This document shows positions 44,481-55,779 of a stretch of 56,828 nucleotides of DNA, in pieces. How positions within the stretch are numbered: position 1 is the first letter of the stretch; each line of letters begins with the position of its first letter. Position numbers and translations under genes: made by a program. The notes under the pieces are model-generated. The model had not been told where the DNA came from, ran no database searches, and was given only the letters and a program-made list of their open reading frames with translations. The DNA comes from Ophiosphaerella korrae. Lineage: Eukaryota > Ascomycota > Dothideomycetes > Pleosporales > Phaeosphaeriaceae. The stretch covers positions 1 through 56,828 of the forward strand of contig JALNQF010000265.1 of assembly GCA_028456385.1 (NCBI GenBank), read 5' to 3'.

Positions 44481-44870
44481 ACGTTAATGATCTTCCAGCA
44501 TACCAATCTTTGATGAGATTTGCTAAGATGTTGGTCGTGCTGTGAATCGATTCGTTACTCCCACTAAATGACCCTTCGTCGAAACCCCCCTGTCTATACA
44601 CGACTAACGTTACGATACAGAAGTTTTCACAGCAGAATATATGCACATAGCATATAGGCGGACGGATTTCCAAATTCGCATCAATTCTAAAGATTCAGGT
44701 TGACTACTTCAACCAGTTTTTTTAATGCGTTCGCGTTCACACCAGCCGCGCATTGAGTCGCTCTTTCACCATGCGGTCGCTGTGCACCAGTCCCACTCTA
44801 ACCCTCCTGTACTCGCCATCTACACTAGTTAGTCTAGCCACCAGTATGTAATACTTCTTCGTTGTCCTTC
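44481..44870. other. Intergenic
   Basis: Between the transposase relic and the HET fragment; nothing recognised. Confidence 0.5.
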
Positions 44871-45640
44871 CTATGACAAAACATCTTTCATTGCGAAGAT
44901 CCTTGCCGTTCTCAACATTGTAACAGACCCGACCTTTTGATTCGTTGTACAGAACTCTTTTTTCTCTTCTTCTGATAAATTCCCCCAGCGGTGAGATAAT
45001 GCAACATATTGTTGGCTGCTTGTTTCCGGGCCACAGACCAGACGTATAAAATCCGAAGTATAACCAGGGTCTTTTGGATTACCAACGCAGAGAACTCTTG
45101 TCGGCCATGCTGAATCAGATTCATTTTGGTGTTTGTGACACTTATGGAACTCGTTACATCGATGAAGCCATGCGCGGAGCAGTTCAAATCGTAGCACGTT
45201 ACCGGATTGAGGTAGAGTTGAGCGACAAATTACGGTGTAGGGATTAGCATGAACACTGTATTCTGTAACAAGGACAGGAAAGAGTTACTACGTTTCTCTA
45301 GCACATAGAAGGAGTCGTGACACTGACCTGGATCCGTACAAAACCGTAGAAGACGAGGTCCATTTGCTCCTACTCTAAGTGACGAATGGTCTCGGTATAT
45401 GCTGATCTTTCCATTATCATTGTAGTAGCTCTGAAACATTCGGAGGAGTATTGCGCAGATTGGACAGCTTTCTGCCGATGTCCGTGCGTCGGAAATACTG
45501 ACACTGTAAGTAACACGTACATCAGCTGTAGCCAAAATGGTGCCGCAGTATAGACAAAGGGGGACCGTAGCTAGTGGCGCATGAACTGATAGATGCGAGA
45601 AATATTTCCGTGCAAAGTCATTTTCAAACTCGAGATTCCA
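44871..45640 (-). pseudogene. Truncated HET-domain gene fragment
   Basis: On the minus strand an N-terminal HET-protein region reads FARKYFSHLSVHAPLATVPL, CLYCGTILATADVRV and SCPICAILLRMF. An intron with a GTCAGT donor and GTTACAG acceptor (about 45328-45268) joins CTDP to EYSVHANPYTVICRS in frame. It continues LLRAWLHRCNEFHKCHK and then YVALSHRWGNLSEEEKKEFC, the start of a HET domain. Homology then ends abruptly after CTTNQ, and the remaining residues and stop are unrelated. The upstream edge meets an in-frame TAG without an ATG. The rest of the HET domain is missing, so this is a 5' gene remnant cut at its 3' side. Confidence 0.65.
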
Positions 45641-45718
45641 AGAGTTGTACTACTCATGATCGCTTAGTAGTCTGGAGTGCGACTAAAGGAACAATATAGA
45701 AATATACTTACATACTAT

Positions 45719-46190
45719 ACCACCAAACACACAGCATTAGCAGTAGCCTCGCATCTAAGTAGTTGCGGGCCAGCTTACGTCCTACACCACCAGAGACGCC
45801 AACATTAGCAGCAGCCTCCCATCTCGGTATTCGCCGACCAACTTACCCACTAAATTACCAGACAGATTAGTATTAGCAGCAACCTTGCATCTCAGCGTTC
45901 GCAGGCCAATTTACAATCTATACCACCATACATATCAGCGTTAGCAGCAGTAATACATGCCAAGATTTATAGGCCAACTCACATACTACACCACCAGACA
46001 CACCAGCATTAGCAGCAGCTTTATATCTCAGCATTCGCAGGCCAAATCACATCCTAAGCCACCAGAGATGCCAATATTAGCAGCAACCTCGTACCCGCGT
46101 ATAAAAGCCAACTTCCTACAACACCAGACACAACAGCATTAGCGGCAGCCCTATCCATAGATCTACCAGATTTACTTACATCCTAATATG
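45719..46190. repeat. 67-68-bp minisatellite
   Basis: About seven diverged tandem copies. Repeat starts, marked by an ACCACC(A)-like word, lie near 45719, 45786, 45855, 45922, 45990, 46058 and 46120. The unit contains CACCAGCATTAGCAGCAGCC and a TCTCAGCATTCGCAGGCCAA segment. Copies differ by substitutions and 1-6-bp indels; the last is shortened. No long frame runs through it. Confidence 0.8.
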
Positions 46191-47815
46191 CCGTTCTTTA
46201 GCATAAGTTCTAAAGTCTAAGAGCAGATATGTACCCTCTAGTAACACTGTTAGTTAGAATCTAATAAAGTTATCGACGATAGCGTAGATACTATAAATGG
46301 CCACTTCTTTTCCATGCCTCGGCTACGTACAGTCTGTCCAAGCACAGCTACAAATGAGAACGTTGCGGCATAGTCAAAAAATACCAAAAATAAAAGATGC
46401 GTCTAGTTTGTAGGTGTGCTGTAGTATCATAGGATAGCTAGAGATTTGCTGGCTCCGTAGATCTTCTAAGAGCTTGTAGAGAGTTTCGAATTGTTCCTAA
46501 TTTTCAAACGACGCCATCCACTAAGTCAGCTCTACTAGTGTATCTCAACTAAGGTCACCCACTACGTCACGGGACAGATTGCGGGTACTTTGAACTCAAC
46601 TCACATTTGTAGTTCAACAACACCTACTTCCAAATACTTTACATAGCCACAAAATTATCAGCCTTCTCTCAGATAAGTCTTGCGCTTTAAAATCAAATAT
46701 TACCCCTTCTTTAGTATTTATTACGCCTAATCGTAGAGGGCCCTTATCTAGCCACATAAAAATTACCTAGTCTACAACAACACACTTCAGCTCACTATAG
46801 TACTCTTGCCCAGCAATCTAGTCTACGATTTATGCTCGATCGAGATAGGTCGATTAAAAGCCCTCATCACCTATGTGGCCGCTGTGGCAAGCAGGATTAT
46901 GCGACGTTGCCACCCCTAGTCGATACCTGAGACTTGGCGGACAAGGGAAAAGCATGACGCGCACGGGCGATAGTTAATCAGTATCGTCGATGACACGGCA
47001 TCCGGGGCAGTAATTAGTTGACTAGTTAGATGAAAAAGTGGCCGTGTAGTCTAACTGCATAGCGCAAGCGTTAAATCCTAATACAAGGAAATCTAACGTC
47101 CGGAGCAGAAGATATAGTAGCGTGCACAATCGGTTGCCGGTTTTCGCGTACACCAAGACTCTTTCAGACCTTGGTCTAGTAAAGAACTCCTTCCCTTGTT
47201 AACTAATAATACCCAGCAGGAAGTAGAGCCCTGCCGTAGGATGTTCTCTATAAAAATCGGAGTTAGACGCATATACAGCCTTACTAAACTGCACCACCAC
47301 CAGATATGAGCCACAAGAGTGTGGTTACTAGTTAGAGCTTCAATCGACAGCCATATTGAAATGCAAGCTTATCGCCGTGCAATAGTCACGTTGGCTGTCT
47401 TGGCGTCTCCATCAGTCGAGTTTCTCCAGATTAACCATTGATTTGCAGTCTTACTCAAATTACAGTCATAAACCGCTCCGGCCAGGCACGGCTCCTCTAG
47501 CCTTAAATAGGCTAAACTAGCTCAAACGACGACACATTGTAGATGTGTAAGCAGCCAACGCCTAGTTCGACCCACGCGCTTTGAAGGCCTTCCACGATCC
47601 TAGGGGCTGCTTAATTTTCAAGGCTTCTAATCCGCCTTTCGGATCGAAAAGTTCTCCCTTCCGCGCTCTCCTTCGTCCTCGCGCCACCACACCAGTCGAG
47701 CCGCCCCGTCCCGGCGCCTTGCCCCACTTCGCACGGGTGCTGCCCTGAAGAAGCCCTACGGACTACCGAAAAGTGCAATAAACCGGCAAGATAAATTTCG
47801 AGAAAATGCCAAGTA
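46191..47815. other. Decayed, partly TA-rich DNA
   Basis: No gene. Many CTA/TAG words in 46200-47050 suggest mild RIP. The minus-strand ORF 47093-47314 shows no domain. Confidence 0.45.
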
Positions 47816-48529
47816 ATGCAATCATCAAGCAACAGGCAACCTACCACCTACCACCTACCGCCGACCTTCACGACGCGCCCTTTCCCTAACGGGCCTCTTG
47901 AACTTAGTGCTATTGTTGAAAATATCAAACAGTTCATAGCGCTAAACCAAGGAGACGGCCGGATTCCCATTCCAGAGGGAGAGAAGTACTTCGGATGTGA
48001 AGGAAGGCTCGACGAGCGGCAAGGTCGGAATTCTAGCCAAGGTGCTCGACGGCAGCATCAGAGGAGACGCGAGCCTTAAAGGCAAGCAGGATAAAGAAGA
48101 TATATTGGAAGTTTTTGAGGAAGTTGTAGACGAGGTAATTCTATTCTATTCTCGCAAGTCTGAGTTTCTCTCGATGTTCTGACATTTCTATAAGGCTTTC
48201 CGAGACGAAGACAGAAACCTCGTTGAACATACTAGACTACGGCTCTACCTCAGCGATTTTACCTATGAAGAACTTGCATAGAAGGAATTGGGAGATGGTG
48301 ATATAGAAATTTATATCTCTGGGAAAGAGCTCCGCAATTGTCTAGCTGCGGCGGAGGACAGAGTACGACAAGGGTAGGGTAAGCATATATTTACTAACAA
48401 GGTTAAAAAACGGAAACGGTCAGAGACACCTCTAGAGGTTATCCAGTCAGACGATGGAGCAGAGTACGTCAAGCGAGAGAAAAAAGCGGCGAAGCGTGCA
48501 GATGATGATATGGATTTCAAGGATAGATA
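47816..48529 (+). pseudogene. Unrecognised pseudogene with frameshift and RIP-type stops
   Basis: The frame from 47816 reads LELSAIVENIKQFIALNQGD then GRIPIPEGEKYFG and shifts near 47995 to KEGSTSGKVGILAKVLDGSIRGDASLKG..EDILEVFEEVVDEV. That frame continues to 48529 through a TGA at 48178-48180, a TAG after YEELA (48279-48281) and a TAG after RVRQG (48375-48377). The regions between stops keep protein-like character (DEDRNLVEHTRLRLYLSDF; basic KKRKRSETPLEV and KREKKAAKRADDD). CAG-to-TAG changes fit RIP. I do not know the family; the basic tail suggests a nuclear protein. Confidence 0.4.
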
Positions 48530-49119
48530 ATCCACCAAACGATCAATCGATTAATTGTATTGCTAGTGAACTGCTATCGATGAGCAGATGTCTTCCCGAT
48601 TCTCTTCCCGTGTTGCGACGTGCTGTTTTGCTGCACGAAAAGCTGTCCTACTGCAAAGTACGAGCAAGAATACTAGCAACGCCCCTCCCTACGTGCCGCG
48701 ACGCCCGGTGTAATAGGACACCATTTTTTCTGGGCGCTCGGAACGCTCCCAATACACTTGTAAATCGATAGATCTAGTGTGAATCTGTTCTATAGCTTTC
48801 ATTTTCCTAGTATATCAGCATCCGGCGCTAAAAAGCGCGTCGTCGACTATGCCGTCGTTCGTGTTATCAGCCCCCCTGCTCGTGTGCGGCGATGTACATC
48901 TACGAGGATTTCGGTGGACTAGAAAGTGGGCCTAGATGGCAAAGTTCAAGATTGCAGCCTCAGAGGGTCGAGTTATAGTAAGGAATGTGCATTCCGGCAG
49001 TTTCTCCGTGTAAAAGTCAAAGCTTAGATAAGATTGCTAGTCCAAGAGCTTGGTGAGAAGGTTGTTTCAGCACGAAGAGCTAGAATAGATCATGATAAAG
49101 TCGGCTATAGGAGATACAT
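48530..49119. other. Intergenic
   Basis: No recognised feature; short ORFs only. Confidence 0.5.
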
Positions 49120-49528
49120 GGAGTCCCTGCCTGCAGACGCTCGAGGGCCACAGTGGCAGCATCAGTTCAGTCGCCTTTTCACACGACTCGGCACGGCTGG
49201 CGTCAGCATCGTTTGGCAGCATGGCCAAGATCTGGGGTGCGAGTAGCGGCGATTACCCGCAGACGTCCGGGGCCACAGAGACGGCGTCAAGTCAGTCGCC
49301 TTTTCGCACGACTCGACACGGCTGGCGTCGGCGTCCCTTGACAGCACGGTTAAGATCTGGGATGCGAGCAGCGGCAAGTGCCTGCAGACACTCGAAGTCG
49401 ACAAGGTACTAGCCAACATATCATTCGATACTACTAGCTCCCGTCTTCACACTGATATTGGCACGACCGCTATCGATGTATCGGGTTTAAACAGGCCACC
49501 GAGTATTATTAATCCTCAAAAGCCTTGA
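49120..49528 (+). pseudogene. WD40-repeat fragment, remnant of a NACHT-WD40-type (NWD) gene
   Basis: Two near-identical WD40 repeats are present in different frames: CLQTLEGHSGSISSVAFSH then DSARLASASFGSMAKIWGASSGD, and, after a one-base shift near 49265, GHRDGVKSVAFSHDSTRLAS then ASLDSTVKIWDASSGKCLQT. A typical C-terminal tail after the last repeat follows (VDKVLANISFDTT..LHTDIGTTAIDV) to a TGA at 49526-49528. Fungal NACHT/NLR incompatibility proteins end this way. The NACHT and effector parts are absent. DNA here is GC-rich and not visibly RIP-mutated, unlike the adjacent block. Confidence 0.7.
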
Positions 49529-49689
49529 TACAGTACTAGGACAAAAGTTCGGTTCACCGACAGCCGAATACGAGGTTTGAACATCTCAACACAGCTCTGT
49601 ACCCTACCATTGCTTGCCACCTAGAAGTCGTAGTAACATAAAAGAGGTATCATTTTATTGCAAAAAACTCAATATTTTGTTTAATAACT

Positions 49690-50600
49690 ATGCCTACGTC
49701 TTACAGCAGCAAGGCGTCGCGGTATAGATAGAATAAGCGCCTTAATGTACGAATCAGGGATCTTCTTCTACGCCTCCTTTAATGCCTTGCACAGTCGCTC
49801 TTAGTCCTCTATAGACTCGCTAATCGTAGCTAGCTCTAGGTGAAGCTTGTGTACCTTCCTTTTAAGTACCTACTACATGTACTTAATAGGGTTAAGGTCT
49901 AGTAAGTAGAGTAGAAAGTTAACGACGTTTATATAATACCTCTACAACTAGTTACTAGTTGCTCGCGTAGTATATATGCGCGCATTATCTTGCTAGAATA
50001 GATTACTTCTCTAATAATTATAGAGGAGGCCTTTCTCTAGTACCTAGATATAACTCTAAGCTAAGTAGCTATTATAGTAGGTATTAGGGTCTCTCTCTAT
50101 AACTACTAGTAGGCTCTTCTATACTCTCTCCCTCTTATTAATCTTAGTTAACCCCTACACTATCTACGTAAGAAGACGCAACATATTATACTCCTCTATT
50201 ATCTTATACCTCTATTTCTTATAAAGATAGTAGAAGTACTACTCTTAGTTAGTACTAGAGCCTTCTAAATAGAATACTTATTAGAGAAGTGTATAGTCCT
50301 CTTCTTCTAGTTAAAATACTACTACTTCTTCTCCTACGCCCTCCTTCTCCCTACTATAAATTAAGTAATCTTAGGTCTACGCTTATATCTAAAGTTCTTT
50401 AGGTTATATCTTTTAAGCGCTCTATACGTAGTTTTAGCTAATATTTATTTAGTAAAAGTAGCTTCTTTAAGGAGCTACCTATACTCTATCTTAGGATATT
50501 TTTAAGCTATTTAAAATAGCACTTGCTTATTACGTTATAATAGTATCTTAGAACGCCTAAATTAGGGTAGGTCCTTTATAGTATAGTAAAGCTACTATTA
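49690..50600 (-). pseudogene. RIP-mutated Tc1/mariner transposase
   Basis: On the minus strand a DDE transposase C-terminal region is readable: a stop then QDNARIYTTRATS (about 49999-49960), then LLDLNPIKYM (about 49905-49880), the conserved second-Asp QDNA and DLNPI motifs, and KRKVHKLHLELATISESIED and KKIPDSYIKALI. CAG/TGG codons are turned to TAG, including the codon before QDNA. The N-terminal half (50000-50600) is unreadable through stops. Inverted-repeat ends were not resolved; a candidate left end lies near 49530. Confidence 0.65.
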
Positions 50601-50625
50601 TTATAAGGTGTTGTATATATATTTA

Positions 50626-51052
50626 TGTTATAGGTATAATAGAAGAAATCGAGATAGAACTAATTAATCCTAACTTAAGTACTAACAAGGTATAAGATAA
50701 GTAAAGTAATAACCTAGATTAGGAAACTATATATAACTAGGATACCTAAGGTAATCTATAATCTATTAACTCTTAGTACTAATAGATTATAGATTAGAGT
50801 AATCTATAATCTATTAATCTTAGTAACTATAGATTATAGATTATATCTAGTATATAGATAGTAGAATATATATTATTAGGATAGTATTAGTAATTTAATC
50901 CTTTAACTATAGAACGCTAATATAAGATAGTTGTAAAATATCTTCTATTATTTATAGTTATTATAGATCCTAATATAAACTTTTATTATTATCTTGTAAT
51001 CTACTAACTCCTTAGATAAGTACTTGTAGTTAATAATAGGAGGCCTATAACA
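50626..51052 (+). repeat. Candidate 5' LTR of gypsy element
   Basis: It starts TGTTATAGG and ends CCTATAACA, a perfect 9-bp terminal inversion with TG..CA ends, 427 bp long, and is upstream of a plus-strand gypsy pol. The second LTR lies outside the window, so identity between LTRs cannot be checked. No clear tRNA primer site is visible after RIP. Confidence 0.55.
50751..50845. repeat. Hairpin-forming AT-rich repeats inside the LTR
   Basis: Alternating copies of AATCTATAATCTATTAA and its inverse AATAGATTATAGATT occur four to five times, separated by short spacers, giving strong potential cruciforms. Confidence 0.7.
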
Positions 51053-51340
51053 CCTTACTAATTTAGTTATAGTAAGAAGTAAAGTGTAAGTAACGTATAG
51101 TCTAGCTAATATAATAGTAGAAAGTTTAACTAAAATAAGTAAAGCCCCTAGGAGTAGTTATAAGTCTAATAGTACTATATAGAAAATAATTAAAGACTAA
51201 ATTAATAATTTAATCTTAGATAAAAAAGATATAAAGATAGTAATTAACGCTTTAGAAACGTAGAATAAAGAACTACAAGATTACGTAAAATAGAACAAGG
51301 TTGTAAGGGAGTTATCCCTTATATCTCTTATTTTCGCACT

Positions 51341-51492
51341 AATATTAGTAAGTTTACAACTTACTAACATTGTAAACTTACTAATATTACAAACTTACTA
51401 ACATGTTAGTAAGTTTGCAACTTACTAACATCGCAAACTTACTAATATTGCGAACTTACTAATATATTAGTAAGTTTACAACTTACTAACAT
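51341..51492. repeat. Cluster of short direct and inverted repeats
   Basis: AACTTACTAAcat-type words and their inverse TTAGTAAGTTt occur about nine times in 150 bp, separated by short spacers such as TTGTAAACTTACTAATATTA. The segment retains more CA and TG than its surroundings. Confidence 0.75.
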
Positions 51493-54400
51493 TTAACTAT
51501 CTTTCTACTTTTAGTTAGCGCTTAGTAAGCTACTAGGTATATATACCTAGTACTTACTTAGATAGCTTTATTTACTATTTACTCTTTTTAGTTAATTATT
51601 AAAACTACCTTATTAAGTTATCTTACGTAAAGTCTACCTTATATAATAGTAGATCTCTATAAATATTTTACTTTTATAGGCCTCTCTATAACCTAGAACT
51701 ACGCTAGTAGCTTTCTTACTTATACTAAAGTTACTACAAAATAGCTAATTGTAGCTAACTCTTAATTAAGCCTAGCTAGCTAAAAAGAACTATACTACTA
51801 GGAATTAGATCCTACCTTAGCTATAGCGCGCTAGGTAGCCCCTTAAGTTTACTATATTGTAGTTCTAGTTAAGGTTTCTAGCGCTCCTTTTTTGCTAGTA
51901 CTAGCGCTAACGTTCTAGAAAGAAATACGTACTAAAGAAGAGTAGTTTAACTACCTTATAGGTTACAAAGCTTTAGCTTATACTTACTACGTATACCTAG
52001 GCGAGGGCGTACTTACACTAGGTATTAAACCTAGGTAGTAGTACTAGGGAAAGAAAAGACCTTTAAACCTACGTAAATTACTAGCGCTTAATTTATAAGA
52101 ACTAAGTAATAAAGCGCCCTAGACCCTACTAAAACCTTTACTAGCTAGCGCTAAAGATCTAAATCTCTATAAACTAATAGCTAAACGTACTAATATAGTA
52201 TATAACTACTATAACTTAGCTTATTATACTATAACTTAGTTATATAAAAAATCTTCTATCTCTTTAAAAGCTAGCCTCTTAAACTAAAATAATACTAGCT
52301 TACAACTTCTTTATTACTAGAACTAAGTATACTTATAAGATAAAGATATACTATAAATAGTAGACTATAGATCTAGTAAGAAACTAAGAGAACGCTCTAG
52401 AGCTACTATACTACAAAAAATCTATAAAACACGCGCTAGAACTAGGTCTCTAGAAAAATAGACCTAAGAACTTACTATACTAACTACTCTAACAAAAAAA
52501 GTACTAAGTAACTTCTAATAATATCTTAAGACCCCCTTATAGAAAGATAAAAGAAAATAGGTAATAGACCCTAAATCCTTTATTTAGCTAAGACTACCTA
52601 GTAAACTTAATTTCTAACCTAATATAATTCCCTAACAAGCACTAGGTACCTTCCTAGCTAATAGCTCTATAATAGACTTAGCTACTTCTAACTAACCTAT
52701 TATAGAAGAATTTAACCTAGACATAAACTCTACTTACTTTAACTAAGGTAGCCTCTTAAGGTATAGACTAGTTACTAAGGTTCCTTTTAATAACTAGACT
52801 GTATTAAACAACTTAATTAACAACGCCTAACTAAATGTTAGCTAAGTATTATTACCTTAGCCTACACCTAAGCTTAAGATCCTAGAAGAGCTAAGAGATA
52901 ACCTACTATTAAACGCTACAATTAACAAAGACTTACTACTAGGAATAGTCTTTATATCTTAAGATAAACTTAAGAAATTACTTACTAAGTTTGCTAAGCT
53001 CTAACCTTTATTTTACACTCTACTACTAACTTTATACTAGGGAATTAAAGATAATAAACCTAGTAATTACTTATCTCTTAGAGAATTTGCCCTAGCTAGA
53101 ATAGTATTATACCTAGTAGTCGCGAACACCTAGATATAGGATATAATTAACGTAGTAAACGAATAAAACTAGAGGCTTATAGCTAGGGTAAGCAAATTAG
53201 ATAAATAACTCTCTTAATAAGACAACTAATTAGCCTAACTCTAAGAACGCTTAGCGTAATTACTACTAGACTATAACTATATTATAGAGTAATATAACGC
53301 TTTAGGCTAAAGAGCTACCTAGTATAAAGCCCTATAAGAAGAAGCTATAGTAAAATACAACTACTTACGCAAAGTAGTAATCTACTAAGAAGACCTAATA
53401 GCTAAATAAACTAAGCTAGAAACCTTTAACTTTAATACACTAGCGTAGAAAGATATAGAACTACCTTACACTAAGATCTTACTACGAGGCTAGTAACCTA
53501 GCTTTCTTAAAAGAGAGTTTAAACCCTAAGTACTAGTAGTAGGCTGCTATATCTTTAATAGAGAAGAGTTTACCCTAACTCTTTTCTTAACTAGTATCTA
53601 AGAGCTAGCCTTTAATTTTTACTAGTATAAAGAATAAGAAGACTACTCTATAAAACTCCTATAATTTTTAGGTATAAGACGCTACGTAGACGTTATATCC
53701 TTTATCTAGTCTATATACAATTACTTTATTACTAATAGAAAAAAATATATTAGCTTATAAACCTAAGCTAACGTTATTATATACTACTATATAGGATTAG
53801 CTCGCCTATACCTTACTATCCTAAATAGTGTCGCCTACTTATACTAAGAAGAATTCGTATATTTCTTTATACTTTTTTACTAATTTAGTAATATAGACGT
53901 AGTAGGATTAAGAGAAGTATACTACAAAACCCTAGAAATAGCTAAATTTAGACTAGATTAACTAATCTACAAAACCGCCTAGTTAGTATAGGCTAAATTC
54001 CTCTCTAAATTTAACGATATTAGCCTTAAACTATAATAGAACCTATAGCTATATAATATCTACCTTTAAAAAAAGCTGCAACCCTAGCTTAGAGAAGCTA
54101 CTAGTACTACCCCTAGTATCTACAATAGCCCTACTAAGTTTTAAAAGATAATCTTAATATTAGAAAATAAAGTAAATAATTACAACTTAGATATAGGCCC
54201 TAGGTAAACCTAGCTTTATACCCTAGTACCTATAAGAGCTAAACTAAGAGCGCGGATATAAAACTTTAAAGAAGAACTAGCTATAACTTTATAAGAACTA
54301 AAATACTATTAACTATAACTAGAAGGCGTATTTAGAGGAATACACCTAACTAGCGAAAAGGCTACTATAATTAAAACTAAGAACCCTAAAACAATTTTAT

Positions 54401-55779
54401 ACTAGGGCTATAGAAAGATAAGTATTAAGAAGCTAGACTATACTACTTATAAATAAACAAAAGCTACTAGATCTAAAATACCTACTAACGCTACAAACTA
54501 CTATATAGCTACCTATATAGTAATAGGCTCTAAAATAGATATAGAAATAGAGGACTAATTCTTTAAATATAACTTCTAACTAGACATAGAGCTAGAACTA
54601 GAGCCTAACTTAGACTAGGATTTAGAAAACAACGTTCTCTAGGCCTAAAGCTTTAACTTAGAGATTACACAAACTAGAAGAGCGTAATTAACTACTAAAG
54701 TATAAACCCTAGTATAGCTATATCCTATATACTTACCTATAGAATATAGATAGTCTAGTGTAAGAAACTACTAACTAATCTAATAGAAGCTAAGCTAAAC
54801 TAATTCTTATTTACTAGCTTCCTAGGTAAAGACCCTATAGTACCCTATATAGCTAGAACCCTAGCTAATAATAGAGCTAACGCAAACTTTATTTAATAAA
54901 AATTTGCCTAGAAGACTATAAAATTATAAACTATCTAGCTACTTTAACTTATTATCTATAAAGGATATAATAGTTCCCTATCTAAGTCTATTACGTATTA
55001 GGTTAAGTTCTACTTATAAGTAGGCGCGTATATTAAATAGACCTCTACTTATATTATTAAAAATATAAGCTAATTTAACTTTATTCTAAGATTTTTATAG
55101 CGTAAGGCTTATACTATTAAACCTAACTACTACTATAGAACGTTATTATTCTCTAACACTTACTACTAATAGTACTACTAGATAACTAACGAAATCCCCT
55201 TAGTAGTATACTATAGCGCGCCTAGATATTACTCTACTATAGCCTTAAAGAAGCTAGCGCTTAAACTATTATCTACCCCTATAGGGCTCCTAAGTAGGCA
55301 CCCTAATAAGTGTAAATAGAACTTATTAATAGATATTTAAACTATTAGTTATTGTATAATTAAGGCCTTTACTAGAAGAAGTAGATATACGCTTATAGTA
55401 CTTACTTTAGATAGAATACTACTACTAGTATACTACTATAAGGTAGCTAGAGAAGTAGATTACGCGTAATTTTATAAACTACTACTTATAGTAGAGCTTA
55501 AAGATATCTTATCTATAGAACTACTCTAACTATATTAAGACTTAATACCTTATTTTAACAAGAAAGCTACTAAGGAACTTCCCCTTTATAGGCTATACAA
55601 CCTAGAAATTACTCTTAAACCTAGCGCAAAAATCCTAGACGCTAAACCTTACTCTTTTACTAGAAAATAAGATAAAGTAATCTAGAAATATATCTAAGAA
55701 ATAGAAAGTAAGGGCTTTATTAGCAAATACAGCTCTTTAGCTAAAAATAACTTACTAATTATAGCTAAACTAGATAGTA

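Noticed and set aside
45719..46190. Possible CRISPR-like array
   Set aside because: Eukaryotic context; copies are contiguous tandem repeats without unique spacers.
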